Shown piece by piece: positions 25,340 through 34,173 of a DNA stretch of 64,000 bases; within the stretch, counting starts at the first letter, position 1, and the number at the start of each line of letters is the position of its first letter. Below the pieces are notes generated by a model. The model saw only the letters and a list, made by a program, of their open reading frames with translations, was not told the origin of the DNA and made no database searches. Made by a program: the position numbers and the translations under genes. This stretch comes from Paenibacillus sp. RC67 (GTDB lineage Bacteria; Bacillota; Bacilli; Paenibacillales; NBRC-103111). The stretch lies in the NCBI RefSeq assembly GCF_030020805.1, contig NZ_CP125098.1, forward strand, positions 531,001 to 595,000, in the 5' to 3' direction.

Positions 25340-26602
25340 TCATGAATGTTCTTCGGCTGCACTCATACCCGCCGTATACCCCGTCGTAAAAGCCGCGGTA
25401 ATGTTATAGCCGCCCGTGTAGCCATGTATATCAAGAATTTCCCCGCAAAAGAACAGGCGCGAGACGAGCTTGGACTGCATCGTTTTCGGATCGATTTCCT
25501 TTAAGTTCACTCCACCGCCAGTAACAAAAGCTTCTTCAATAGACAGAGTGCCATTCACCTCGATTGGAAAGGCCTTCAACAGCTTGGCAAGTTCCATCCA
25601 GGGCTGCTTGGGAATATTGTCATAGGTGACGTCCTCAGCAATCCCTGCTTTATTTAACAAGATGGGCAGCAGTCGCTCCGAGACGGCGCTTTTTAGCACG
25701 TTCTTAATTTGCTTCTTGGGATCTGCTTTGGACAACGAAAGCGTATGGTTGTACACTTCGTCTACACTCATCTCGGGAAATAAGTCCAATGTCATCCGCA
25801 CGGTCGGGACATTGAACTGCTTCAATGCTTTGACGACAAACTGGCTGCATCGCAATACGGCGGGACCGGACAGACCGAAGTGGGTAAATATCATGTCTCC
25901 TTCATGTTCGATCAGCTTCTTCCCCTTCGGGTTCCACACCGATAAAGTAATATCGCGTAGGGACAGTCCTTGCAGCTCCTTGCTGCGGATAAAAGGCTCT
26001 TTGGACGTGATCGGTACTTCGGTTGGGTACAGCTCTGTGATTGTGTGGCCTCCCGCTTCCGCCCAAGCGTAGCCGTCTCCCGTAGAGCCTGTATGCGGTA
26101 CCGATTTACCGCCGGTAGCTATAACAACGGACTCGGCCTCAATACGGCGTCCGTCCATCAGTTCAACACCCTCGACACGATCTCCGGAATAAAGCACACG
26201 ACGAACCGGGCTGTTCACCCGGATATCTACGCCAAGGCTGCGAACCTTGCTTACTAACGCATCGACCACTGTCTTGGCTTTGTCAGATACCGGAAACATG
26301 CGCCCGCGGTCTTCTTCCTTAAGCCGAATGCCGAGCCCTTCGAAGAACGCCATGATATCCTTGTTGCTGAAATGCGCGAATGCGCTGTATAAGAAACGCC
26401 CGTTGCCGGGGATATGTCGAATCAGCTCGTCCAACTCTTTCGCGTTGGTTACATTGCATCTTCCGCCCCCAGAAATGCCGAGCTTGCGCCCGAGCTTATC
26501 CCCCTTATCGATCAGCAGCACCTTAGCCCCGTGGGAAGCCGCTGCAATACAGGACATGAGGCCGGAAGGGCCGCCTCCAATAACGATAACATTATAAGAC
26601 AT
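25340..26602 (-). CDS. FAD-dependent oxidoreductase, HI0933/BaiN family
   Basis: About 420 residues. [15 protein letters not shown] is the FAD-binding Rossmann motif. [18 protein letters not shown] is the diagnostic HI0933/BaiN family motif, and [19 protein letters not shown] near the C terminus completes the FAD site. Family members reduce or oxidise poorly defined substrates; BaiN of Clostridium acts on bile acids, which is not implied here. Start ATG 26602 follows AAGGAG by 10 bases; the frame continues to 26623. It is divergent from the polysaccharide deacetylase gene. Confidence 0.88.
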   Translation of the reverse strand: MSYNVIVIGGGPSGLMSCIAAASHGAKVLLIDKGDKLGRKLGISGGGRCNVTNAKELDELIRHIPGNGRFLYSAFAHFSNKDIMAFFEGLGIRLKEEDRGRMFPVSDKAKTVVDALVSKVRSLGVDIRVNSPVRRVLYSGDRVEGVELMDGRRIEAESVVIATGGKSVPHTGSTGDGYAWAEAGGHTITELYPTEVPITSKEPFIRSKELQGLSLRDITLSVWNPKGKKLIEHEGDMIFTHFGLSGPAVLRCSQFVVKALKQFNVPTVRMTLDLFPEMSVDEVYNHTLSLSKADPKKQIKNVLKSAVSERLLPILLNKAGIAEDVTYDNIPKQPWMELAKLLKAFPIEVNGTLSIEEAFVTGGGVNLKEIDPKTMQSKLVSRLFFCGEILDIHGYTGGYNITAAFTTGYTAGMSAAEEHS

Positions 26603-26831
26603 AATGATTGAAGCTCCTTGCATCCAGAATAATTTTCTAATGGCGATAAAACTTCCGCTAAACGCGTTTTTCTCATTGTACGCTTTTTACAGGCTAATGC
26701 AAAGGACCGGGGGCTTCAACAACAAGAAGCTAATTTCATTTATATCCCATTCCATCCATTAATTCCACGGGCTTTGTCTATCGGAGAAGAGCCATAATAA
26801 CCTTATGATGTCGGAATTTGGAGGGATTGTC

Positions 26832-27794
26832 ATGAAGCAAGGGAACGGTCTGATGTGGTCTATTTTAGCTGGATGCATTGTATTTTCATTGATTTGGACC
26901 GTAGGGCTGCCGTATCTTGCCTCAAATACGTATCACAGCTCTAATGAAGGATACACGGCGGAGCACACTACCCATACGACACCGTCATCGTCCGAGCTTT
27001 TACTGACTGAACCTGCGGCAATTCCACAACAAGATTACGAGGATAAAGAAGATGAACGCGTAACAACGAAGCTTAAACTAAAAGGGAGTTACACTGAACC
27101 GCTGGAGCATAAGGTGGAGATCCCGGTAAATCAGGTTAAGGATAAGGCCGGGAAGCCGAGAAAAGTGGCTTATTTGACATTTGATGACGGCCCGTCTCGC
27201 AATACAGAGCGGATTTTACAAATTTTAAGTGAACATGATGTGAAGGCAACCTTTTTTGTAACCGGACACGCTGCTGAAAAATACCTTGCGCCGCTTAAGC
27301 ATACTGTGCAATTAGGGCATACGCTGGGCAATCATACGTTTTCACATAACTACCAGCGTATTTATGCCTCAGTGGAAGCTTTTAAAGCGGATGCAGACAA
27401 GCTGAGCCGATTTCTACGAGAAAAGGTAGGGATAGAATCCGATTTGATCCGTTTTCCTGGTGGGTCGAATAATCGGCTAAGCTGGCGGTTCGGAGGTCGA
27501 AGCGTGATGAATGCTATTACCCGGGAAATGTCGAAAAATGGATATCAATATTTTGACTGGAATGTCAGTTCTACCGACGCAGCTGCCGTTGTACAACCTA
27601 AAGAGGAAATTGTTAATGCTGTTAAAGGCAACAGCGCCGGCAAAAATCAGATTATTGTGCTCATGCACGACATGGACGTTAAAACTACGACGGTTGAAGC
27701 GCTCCCCGAGGTCATAGCTTATTTGAAGCAGCAAGGCTATCAATTTCAGGTACTTAGCAAGCAGTCGTTCACGTTCCAATTTTTGAAGCTTTGA
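26832..27794 (+). CDS. Polysaccharide deacetylase (NodB homology), membrane-anchored
   Basis: About 320 residues. One N-terminal hydrophobic helix (MWSILAGCIVFSLIWTVGL) acts as signal anchor, followed by a linker of about 80 low-complexity residues. The NodB domain has AYLTFDDGPSRNT (Asp118, Asp119), GNHTFSHN (metal-binding His168 and His172) and RFPGGSNN. It should deacetylate N-acetylglucosamine units of peptidoglycan or a related polymer outside the cell. The start is ATG 26832, with GGAGGG at 7 bases; an upstream ATG at 26805 lies before this site. A spore-type small gene follows. Confidence 0.88.
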   Translation: MKQGNGLMWSILAGCIVFSLIWTVGLPYLASNTYHSSNEGYTAEHTTHTTPSSSELLLTEPAAIPQQDYEDKEDERVTTKLKLKGSYTEPLEHKVEIPVNQVKDKAGKPRKVAYLTFDDGPSRNTERILQILSEHDVKATFFVTGHAAEKYLAPLKHTVQLGHTLGNHTFSHNYQRIYASVEAFKADADKLSRFLREKVGIESDLIRFPGGSNNRLSWRFGGRSVMNAITREMSKNGYQYFDWNVSSTDAAAVVQPKEEIVNAVKGNSAGKNQIIVLMHDMDVKTTTVEALPEVIAYLKQQGYQFQVLSKQSFTFQFLKL

Positions 27795-27842
27795 GTTAAT
27801 TCCATGCGAGGAAGCATAATAAAAGGGAAGGGAGTGGTAACA

Positions 27843-27971
27843 ATGGCGAAGAATCGAACAATCAACTCTAAAGAACAGCAAATTCAATCGCAACAAAACA
27901 ATAGCCCTGAAGCGGCAAATGAAGAGATACGAGATAAAAAGCTGGATGGCCCAAACCGTCCTTCGGTTTAG
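27843..27971 (+). CDS. Small hydrophilic protein of 42 residues, spore-type
   Basis: Too short for usual cut-offs, but with a clear AAGGGAGTGG ribosome site. The peptide is MAKNRTINSKEQQIQSQQ..., very rich in Asn, Gln, Lys and Glu with no hydrophobic core, ending KKLDGPNRPSV. The composition resembles minor small acid-soluble spore proteins, but I cannot assign a family. It sits between the deacetylase and a DUF3905-like gene, which would fit a sporulation-linked group. That link is inference. Confidence 0.55.
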   Translation: MAKNRTINSKEQQIQSQQNNSPEAANEEIRDKKLDGPNRPSV

Positions 27972-28011
27972 AAACCTTATTTAGGATGCAGAAGTAAAGG
28001 AGTGGTCAAGC

Positions 28012-28446
28012 GTGAGTTCAAATGACAAAGAAAAGCCTAATCCTAGTCGTCCCGTTTCTGCACAGTCAGGAGATCAAAGTGAACTGGACCCTTTTGAGAT
28101 TAACTTTTTGCCTCAATTCCTGGAGGGGAGAGGGCCGAGAGATCCCTTTGTGAACTCTCAGGGTGTTGTAATCGGGGATCATGACTATGAATCAGATGAG
28201 TCTCCATTGGAAAATTGGTCGAAGGAAGTGGATCCTGCTGTCATGTCGGGTGACGAGTGGGTGCATCCATTCAAGGATATTGGGTTCCAGACTGAGGAGA
28301 ACAAGGATTATTTCGAGAAGGGCATCGTCCCGCAAACCGGTAATTTTGCCCACCCGGATAAAAATGTGGCTTACCCGGTCTATACTACTCCTTTGGGCAG
28401 CGAGACAGAGAGCAGCGAGCAAGTGAACACGGATAAATCAGAATAA
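28012..28446 (+). CDS. DUF3905-like protein
   Basis: 144 acidic residues with no signal peptide or membrane helix. The core motifs DPFEINFLPQFLEGRGPRDPF, GVVIGDHDYESDESPLENW and SGDEWVHPFKDIGFQTEENK match what I remember as DUF3905, a family limited to spore-forming Bacillales. The function is unknown. The start is GTG 28012 with AAAGGAG upstream. It lies 41 bases after the small spore-type gene and probably shares its transcript. Confidence 0.6.
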   Translation: MSSNDKEKPNPSRPVSAQSGDQSELDPFEINFLPQFLEGRGPRDPFVNSQGVVIGDHDYESDESPLENWSKEVDPAVMSGDEWVHPFKDIGFQTEENKDYFEKGIVPQTGNFAHPDKNVAYPVYTTPLGSETESSEQVNTDKSE

Positions 28447-28560
28447 CCATAAATGAATGCTCAAACTTTTATTCAGGTACTTTGCTTTCCTACCTTACCG
28501 ATGTATAATGAGACATACGAAAGTTTGTAAATCCTTATGTAGGTAAAGGAGTGGAAGTAA

Positions 28561-28995
28561 ATGTCCATGTCATTTGAGTCATACATGAAAGATATGGTTC
28601 AACCGATGAGAGATGAGTTGACTCGTCACGGAATCACTGAACTGCGCACGCCTGAAGAGGTTGTGGAAAACATCGAGAATTCCAAGGGCACTGCTCTTCT
28701 TGTTATTAACTCTGTATGCGGCTGTGCTGCCGGTCAATGTAGACCAGGCGTAGCTCAAGCGCTGCAGAACGCAGTGAAGCCCGACCAATTGTTCACGGTA
28801 TTCGCTGGTCAGGATAAAGAAGCGACAGCTAAGGCGCGCGAATATTTGGCACCTTATCCTCCGTCTTCCCCGTCCATCGCTCTTCTGAAAGACGGTGAAT
28901 TGGTTCATTTCATCCAACGTCATCAAATCGAAGACCGTTCGGCGGATATGATCGCTAATGATTTGATCAGTGCATTTGAGCAATACTGTAAATAA
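28561..28995 (+). CDS. Bacilliredoxin (BrxA/BrxB, YphP/YqiW family)
   Basis: 144 residues with a thioredoxin-like fold. NSVCGCAAGQCRPGV contains the CGC redox motif that defines bacilliredoxins, which remove bacillithiol from S-bacillithiolated proteins during thiol stress. SSPSIALLKDGELVHFIQRHQIE is the conserved second half. This indicates that the organism makes bacillithiol. RBS AAAGGAG at 9 bases supports ATG 28561. It is followed by a hairpin terminator. Confidence 0.93.
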   Translation: MSMSFESYMKDMVQPMRDELTRHGITELRTPEEVVENIENSKGTALLVINSVCGCAAGQCRPGVAQALQNAVKPDQLFTVFAGQDKEATAKAREYLAPYPPSSPSIALLKDGELVHFIQRHQIEDRSADMIANDLISAFEQYCK

Positions 28996-29008
28996 GAAGC
29001 TTTCCCAA

Positions 29009-29057
29009 AAAGCTCCCTTCGGTACCGGAACCATTAGCGGCCGATGGGAGTTTTTTG
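29009..29057 (+). terminator. Terminator after bacilliredoxin
   Basis: Stem CTCCCtTCGG / CCGAtGGGAG enclosing an 18-base loop, followed by T6. Confidence 0.75.
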
Positions 29058-29147
29058 TAGGTCCAATTTCAACGACGTTTAGTTCTTGCAATCTGAATAC
29101 AGTTCACTATACTTATAGGAAACAGAGAGTGGAGAGGTGTATAAACG

Positions 29148-29957
29148 ATGAGCATACAGCAGGAAATTATCGCAAAGCTGGGCGTAAAGCCGGAAATCAA
29201 TGTGGATGAAGAAATCCGCAAACGCGTCGATTTTTTGAAAGAGTACATAGTATCATCGGGTGTCCGTGGTCTCTTGATCGCCATCAGCGGCGGAATTGAT
29301 AGTGCCGTAGCCACAGGACTCTGCATTCGGGCCACAGATGAGCTAACACAAGAAAAAGGCAAGGAATACAAAACACTGGGTGTGTTCCAGCCTTATGGAG
29401 TGCAAGAGGATATTGCGGACAGCTACGCTGTAGCTGAAGCATTCAAGCTAAAATATCGGATTGAAACCAATATCGAGGAAGCCGTCAACGAGATTGCGCT
29501 GGAAGCAGAGCATGGCTTGAAGTCCATTGGGGAGCATCGTCATCTAAGCCGCGAAGGCAAAGGAAACGTGAAGGCCAGAACTCGCATGGTCATGCAGTAT
29601 GCGCTGGCATTTGAACTGAATCTGCTTGTCGTCGGAACGGATCATGCATCTGAAGCGATTACCGGCTTCTATACCAAATACGGTGACGGAGCGGTGGACA
29701 TTACTCCTCTTAGCTCGTTGAATAAACGTCAAGTGCGGCAGCTTGCCGCAGCTCTCGGCGTACCTCAAAGCGTTCTGGACAAAGCTCCGACGGCAGGCTT
29801 GTGGGAAGGTCAAACCGACGAGAAAGAGCTTGGCATCACTTACGAAGCCAACAGCAACTATCTGGAAGGTAAGGAAATCGATCCCGCCGCGAAGGAAAAG
29901 CTCGAGAAGCATTATCTGAAGACAGAGCACAAACGTTCTCAGATTCCTGGGATTTAA
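29148..29957 (+). CDS. nadE: Ammonia-dependent NAD+ synthetase
   Basis: 269 residues, the usual length of the ammonia-dependent form. It catalyses the last step of NAD+ synthesis, amidating deamido-NAD with ATP. LLIAISGGIDSAV (Ser47 onward) is the PP-loop ATP-binding site. VVGTDHASEAITGFYTKYGDGAVDITPLSSL and TAGLWEGQTDEKELGI are NadE signatures. There is no glutaminase domain, so free ammonia is used. RBS GAGAGGTG. A terminator follows. Confidence 0.96.
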   Translation: MSIQQEIIAKLGVKPEINVDEEIRKRVDFLKEYIVSSGVRGLLIAISGGIDSAVATGLCIRATDELTQEKGKEYKTLGVFQPYGVQEDIADSYAVAEAFKLKYRIETNIEEAVNEIALEAEHGLKSIGEHRHLSREGKGNVKARTRMVMQYALAFELNLLVVGTDHASEAITGFYTKYGDGAVDITPLSSLNKRQVRQLAAALGVPQSVLDKAPTAGLWEGQTDEKELGITYEANSNYLEGKEIDPAAKEKLEKHYLKTEHKRSQIPGI

Positions 29958-29962
29958 TACGT

Positions 29963-29994
29963 AACAGGCCGAGCTGCTGCTCGGTCTGTTTTAT
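29963..29994 (+). terminator. Terminator after nadE
   Basis: Stem AACAGgCCGAG / CTCGGtCTGTT followed by TTATT. Confidence 0.8.
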
Positions 29995-30128
29995 TAAAAC
30001 GGACAAGTCACCGCTGGTAAACTTGTCTTGCGTTTGGAATGCATATTGGATACGATGGGATTAAATACCCGGGAAGCCCATACGATAAGGGGCCTCATAA
30101 AGCCGGACTGGAAAAGGACGCTTTACTG

Positions 30129-30518
30129 ATGATTATTGGAATTGGCACGGATTTGCTCGACATCGCAAGAGTGAAGAGCATCCTGGCGAGTACGGCTGGC
30201 GAGCGATTTATGCAGCGAATACTAACCGAGGCCGAGAGAGAGCTCGCGGCTCAGCGCAAGGGGAGATTAGCCGAATTTGTAGCAGGCCGGTTTGCCGCCA
30301 AAGAAGCCGTCAGCAAGGCGTTAGGCTGCGGTATCGGCAAGCAGGTGTCGCTGCAGGATATGGAAGTGCTGCCCGACGCTTTGGGCAAACCGGTATGCCG
30401 CGTATCGGAAGAGGCCATTCAAAGGCTGCAGCTCCCAATCGGAACTGTAATCCATCTGAGTATAACGCATACGGAGACAATGGCTATGGCTTATGCGGTA
30501 GTTGAAACAGCCAATTAA
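30129..30518 (+). CDS. acpS: Holo-[acyl-carrier-protein] synthase
   Basis: 129 residues. It transfers 4'-phosphopantetheine from CoA to acyl carrier protein. MIIGIGTDLLDIARV has the Mg-binding Asp near the N terminus, and FAAKEAVSKALG is the AcpS active-site motif (Glu, Lys); HLSITHTETMAMAYAV closes the domain. The frame is open from 30039, but the family start is MIIGIGTD at ATG 30129. It is followed 35 bases later by a thioesterase gene. Confidence 0.94.
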   Translation: MIIGIGTDLLDIARVKSILASTAGERFMQRILTEAERELAAQRKGRLAEFVAGRFAAKEAVSKALGCGIGKQVSLQDMEVLPDALGKPVCRVSEEAIQRLQLPIGTVIHLSITHTETMAMAYAVVETAN

Positions 30519-30553
30519 AGAAGAACCGTTTATACGCATTAGGAGGAAAGCTA

Positions 30554-31066
30554 ATGGAGCAGCGATTTGTTAAGGAATCGAGAACGTACAAGACATCAAG
30601 AATATTTCCCACGGATGTCAACAACCACAACACACTATTCGGAGGCAAGTTAATGGCCTACATTGACGATATCGCCTCGATTTCCGCATCTAAGCACTGC
30701 CGAAGATCGGTAGTAACGGCCTCTACCGACTCCGTCGACTTTTTGTCGCCGATTCGTCCAACGGATTCAGTCTGTTTGGAGTCTTTTGTAACCTGGACAG
30801 GGAAGAGCTCGATGGAAGTATTCGTGAAGGTCATCACCGAGGATTTGCAGTCGGGAGAAAGAACGATTGCAGCCACGTCGTTCCTCACGTTCGTCGCTAT
30901 GGATGAGAACAAAAGGCCAATTCAGGTGCCTAAGGTGATCCCGGAGACCGAAGAAGAGCGCCGTTTGAATCAAACGGCTACAAGACGAGCCGAAATGCGC
31001 AAAGCGCGCAGGGAAGAAAGCAAGGAGTTTTCCGATCATTTAATTACACGCTTCCCATGGGAATAA
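30554..31066 (+). CDS. Acyl-CoA thioesterase, hotdog fold (YkhA/YciA type)
   Basis: 170 residues. The hotdog motif is visible as DVNNHNTLFGGKLMAYIDDIAS, with the catalytic Asn/Asp region of BFIT/YciA-type acyl-CoA hydrolases. SVDFLSPIRPTDSVCLES and AATSFLTFVAMD are the following conserved strands. The Lys/Arg/Glu-rich C-terminal tail (about 130-160) is typical of the Bacillus proteins. It hydrolyses acyl-CoAs in the cytosol. RBS AGGAGG. Probably in the acpS transcription unit. Confidence 0.9.
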   Translation: MEQRFVKESRTYKTSRIFPTDVNNHNTLFGGKLMAYIDDIASISASKHCRRSVVTASTDSVDFLSPIRPTDSVCLESFVTWTGKSSMEVFVKVITEDLQSGERTIAATSFLTFVAMDENKRPIQVPKVIPETEEERRLNQTATRRAEMRKARREESKEFSDHLITRFPWE

Positions 31067-31127
31067 GGGTATTAAGTTCAATAGCCTGCTAATTCGAAAA
31101 ATTTATTGAGGGAAAGGCGGTATTGAG

Positions 31128-31649
31128 ATGAACCTGAGGCCAGCTTCAAATGAGTACGCTCCTTATTTCGGAACCTATATTAAGCTCGTTCCAGATGAGG
31201 GTGATTTGATCCGAATTTTGAAAAGTCAGCTTGACCATACCTATGCTATCTTGAGCGATTTAACGGAAGAACAAGGGAACTATCGCTATGCAGAAGGAAA
31301 ATGGAGTGTCAAAGAAGTACTGGGACATATTACGGACAACGAACGGATTATGAGCTATAGACTGCTTAGGATTGCAAGAGGAGATAAGACGCCGCTGCCT
31401 GGTTACGACCAAGATACGATGATGGAAGGTGCACCATTCGATCACTGCTCCGTAGCTTTCCTGCTTGAGGATTACAAAGCTGTTCGTCAAGCCACTCTTA
31501 CCCTGTTAAGTGCACTTACAGAGGAAGCGTGGATAAGACAAGGAACTGCGAGCGACAGTGTGTTCTCCGCAAGGGCGTTGGCTTGCGTCATCATCGGTCA
31601 TGAGCTGCACCATCTCCGAGTGCTTCAAGAGCGTTATGGGATAAACTAA
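31128..31649 (+). CDS. DinB-family protein
   Basis: 173 residues. A four-helix-bundle DinB/YfiT-like protein: WSVKEVLGHITDNERIMSYR supplies the first metal-ligand His and GHELHHLRVLQERY the other two. Members are metal-binding, mycothiol- or bacillithiol-dependent transferases or damage-inducible proteins of uncertain reaction. RBS AAAGGCGG supports ATG 31128. A long stem terminator follows. Confidence 0.88.
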   Translation: MNLRPASNEYAPYFGTYIKLVPDEGDLIRILKSQLDHTYAILSDLTEEQGNYRYAEGKWSVKEVLGHITDNERIMSYRLLRIARGDKTPLPGYDQDTMMEGAPFDHCSVAFLLEDYKAVRQATLTLLSALTEEAWIRQGTASDSVFSARALACVIIGHELHHLRVLQERYGIN

Positions 31650-31660
31650 CATAAGCAAAT

Positions 31661-31707
31661 AAAAATCTCTCACAGCCGTCTGAACGGATAGTGAGAGATT
31701 TATTATT
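31661..31707. terminator. Terminator between DinB and SIMPL genes
   Basis: Perfect stem AAATCTCTCAC / GTGAGAGATTT with a 17-base loop. T-rich on the plus side and A-rich upstream, so usable in both directions. Confidence 0.85.
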
Positions 31708-31735
31708 CCATCTATAATAATTAAAAAATTCGTAA

Positions 31736-32500
31736 TTAAAATTCGTACTGAACGCTAAGACTTGTTGTAATGGTCAACTCTCCAGGTGCAATGGACGTTG
31801 GTGTAGAAGCGGAATCCGCTGTCTTCATAAGCATCGGGCTGTATTCACGGCGAATAGGGTTAGCAGAGCTTCCGTTTTGAACCACGTTGACAACGCCTTT
31901 CACTTCTTTGCCGATAGTTTTGGCAATGGCTTTAGCTTTGGCTTCGGCATTTTTCATCGCGGAGTCAATGGCTTGGATCTCATAGTCCTGACGCTTTTCG
32001 GTATCGAATTGAACGCCGTTAATTTGGTTGGCTCCAGCAGCGGATGCCGCATCTAGGAAAGCCCCTACTTTTTCGATATCACGATAAGTGACTTGGACCA
32101 TTTGGGTTGCAGAGTATCCGGTGATTTTCGGTTCCTTATCCGAATAGCTGTAAACCGGCTGCACGGAGAATCCGGACGTTTTCACGTCTTTCTTATCGAG
32201 TTTGTACGTATCGTACAGCATGGTAGTCAGGCTTGCGAAGCTCTCCGCGTTCAGCGTTTGGGCTTCACTTGCGGTGTTGGCTTTGGTCATAACTCCCAAA
32301 TTGATATAGGCCACGTCTGGAGTCACCTTGATCTCGCCTTCGCCTCCAACGGTAATAGTTTTGCTGTAGGCAGGGCTTACTTGCTCCGCATAGGCAGGCG
32401 TGACACCAGCCGGGTGAAGAGATGTGAAGTACGTCAAACCGGTTAACAAAGTGACTGTAGCAACTCCGATAATGAGCTTGTTTTTGACTGTCGATTTCAT
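31736..32500 (-). CDS. Secreted SIMPL-domain (DUF541) protein
   Basis: 254 residues. A signal peptide (LIIGVATVTLLTGLTYFTSL, then AYA) precedes a SIMPL domain with ITVGGEGEIKVTPDVAYINLGV and YDIEKVGAFLDAASAAGA-like repeats. It is related to E. coli YggE, an oxidative-stress protein of the periplasm; the molecular role is unknown. The frame is open to 32725, but the ribosome site GGGGGA before ATG 32500 and the signal peptide fix the start. Confidence 0.87.
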   Translation of the reverse strand: MKSTVKNKLIIGVATVTLLTGLTYFTSLHPAGVTPAYAEQVSPAYSKTITVGGEGEIKVTPDVAYINLGVMTKANTASEAQTLNAESFASLTTMLYDTYKLDKKDVKTSGFSVQPVYSYSDKEPKITGYSATQMVQVTYRDIEKVGAFLDAASAAGANQINGVQFDTEKRQDYEIQAIDSAMKNAEAKAKAIAKTIGKEVKGVVNVVQNGSSANPIRREYSPMLMKTADSASTPTSIAPGELTITTSLSVQYEF

Positions 32501-32611
32501 GTTATTCCCCCGATTACCAAAATGTTGTTTCACTTCTAAAAACGGAAATGTTCTGTGAAATGTTGCAGACAAATGAATAGGAAGCAATATATTTTTATTT
32601 AATAGCATGTA

Positions 32612-32656
32612 AAAAACAAAAACATCTGCTGCACGATAGAATCGTATTGCGGATGT
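32612..32656 (-). terminator. Terminator of the cytochrome c gene
   Basis: Minus strand ACATCcGC...ACGAT / ATCGT...GCaGATGT followed by TTTTTGTTTTTT. Confidence 0.8.
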
Positions 32657-32703
32657 TTGTTCGGTTATACAGTTGTTACCAGCTATGTAAGTGGGTCTAT
32701 GCG

Positions 32704-33084
32704 TTATTTTTTTGCTGCAAGCCATTCGGCTAATGCTTCGGTTTCCTCCGGTTTCAATTTAGTGCCGAAGCCCGGCATGCCGTTGCCGCCACTAATAATT
32801 TGCTTGCTGATTTGCTCTTTGGTCAGCTTCCCGCCGATTTTTTGCAGATTGGTCGTAGGACCGACCTTGCCTTCGAGATTATTGCCATGGCACGAAATGC
32901 AGCTTTGCTTGTAGAGTGCTTGTACCTGCTCCGGTGCGCTTGTCAGCGCTTCGCCCTGGCTTGCCGCTTTATTGCTGCCTCCGAAAGGCTCCCCGCCCTG
33001 CTTGGCGGAGCTGCCACAGCCGGCTAATGTTGCTACGATTAGCAAAGAAATGGCCCAACTGAGCCCAAGAGATAATTTCCTCAT
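32704..33084 (-). CDS. Lipoprotein cytochrome c (c551/CccB-like)
   Basis: 126 residues. A signal peptide with lipobox TLAGC anchors it to the outer membrane face. CISCHGNNLEG is the haem-binding CxxCH motif, and GGNGMPGFG carries the distal Met ligand. It is a small electron carrier of the respiratory chain, like Bacillus cytochrome c551. A Gly/Ser/Ala linker separates the anchor from the haem domain. A weak RBS (GGGGGAT) precedes ATG 33084. Confidence 0.92.
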   Translation of the reverse strand: MRKLSLGLSWAISLLIVATLAGCGSSAKQGGEPFGGSNKAASQGEALTSAPEQVQALYKQSCISCHGNNLEGKVGPTTNLQKIGGKLTKEQISKQIISGGNGMPGFGTKLKPEETEALAEWLAAKK

Positions 33085-33242
33085 CCGGTTATCCCCCTCC
33101 CGAGTGGTTTAATCTAATGACGGAAGCCGTCCGTTGAACGCTCTTATCGGTTGAAATCAATGGAAAAGGGCGTGCTTATGGGTAGCGTACACCTTTCGAC
33201 TTGGGAAGTCAAACCTTGCGCTAGGACAGCATATTTTGCGAT

Positions 33243-34103
33243 TTACCGGTCCATAAAAGGGGCGAAACGGTGCTTTTTCGCATAATCGCGTGGCGAGACA
33301 CCGGTCACTTTTTTGAAAATGCGGCTGAAGTAAAATTCATCCGTGTACCCGACACTATTCGCGATCAGCTTCAGTCGATAATCGGACAGCACCAACAGCT
33401 CCTTGGCACGGTCGACCCGCAGATGGGTCAAGTAATCGATAGGGCTGTAGCCTATGTATTTTTTAAATAAACGGGAATAATGGCTTACGCTCAAGCCTGC
33501 CATCTGCGCCAGTCCCTCCAAGGTTAAGGGCTCTTGGTAGTGGCCGACCATGTGATCCTGTGTCAACTCGATGGCGGCCGTGGTGTCGCCGGCTATTTTT
33601 TGTGCCCGGAAGTCCTGTATGAGGGTTAAGAAAAACTCCAGCAGCAATATTTTTCTCCGCATAGCGGTCATATGCCCTCTGCGCTTCCACAATATGTCCA
33701 GCTGCTCGAACAAATAAATGAGCTGAGGCGTATTGTTGACCGTATACATCCCTTCCAGGGGGAATGCAGTCTCGGAAGAGCTGCGATAAATCCACTGTTC
33801 CTTCTCTTCGAAAGTTTCCGTATAATGAAATCGGAGGAAGTAGTATTCGAGCGGCTGCTCGGCATCCGTACGCCGTTCTACGATCATGCCGGGACTGAAG
33901 CAAAAAAACTTTCCTGGCTCCGCCGGATAATGCGTGCCATTAATCGTAAACGTACCTTTCCCTTTAATAATAAGCCAGACCGAATTGTGTTGAATCGTTC
34001 TGGGCAGTTGGTGCCACTGGGGGCTGCATTTTTGATGTCCTACTAATAGGATAGAAATAACGAGCCTGTTAAGCCGTGCCGCCAGCTCACCGGGAGTTAA
34101 CAT
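33243..34103 (-). CDS. AraC-family transcriptional regulator
   Basis: 286 residues. An N-terminal cupin domain (IKGKGTFTINGTHYPAEPGK) is followed by a C-terminal AraC HTH pair (LEGLAQMAGLSVSHYSRLFKK, then IANSVGYTDEFYFSRIFKKVTG). The frame is open to 34265, but the ribosome site GAGGAG 8 bases before ATG 34103 fixes the start. A TATAAT lies on the minus strand at 34138-34143. It is divergent from mutY, with no obvious metabolic partner beside it. Confidence 0.9.
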   Translation of the reverse strand: MLTPGELAARLNRLVISILLVGHQKCSPQWHQLPRTIQHNSVWLIIKGKGTFTINGTHYPAEPGKFFCFSPGMIVERRTDAEQPLEYYFLRFHYTETFEEKEQWIYRSSSETAFPLEGMYTVNNTPQLIYLFEQLDILWKRRGHMTAMRRKILLLEFFLTLIQDFRAQKIAGDTTAAIELTQDHMVGHYQEPLTLEGLAQMAGLSVSHYSRLFKKYIGYSPIDYLTHLRVDRAKELLVLSDYRLKLIANSVGYTDEFYFSRIFKKVTGVSPRDYAKKHRFAPFMDR

Positions 34104-34137
34104 TTGCCTCACTCCTCTGATGGTTTTAAATGCCATC

Positions 34138-34143
34138 ATTATA
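34138..34143 (-). promoter_or_regulatory. -10 element of the AraC gene
   Basis: Perfect TATAAT on the minus strand, about 35 bases upstream of ATG 34103. No clear -35. Confidence 0.4.
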
Positions 34144-34173
34144 CCATAACGTTCGGCAATAGAAGGAGACCTC

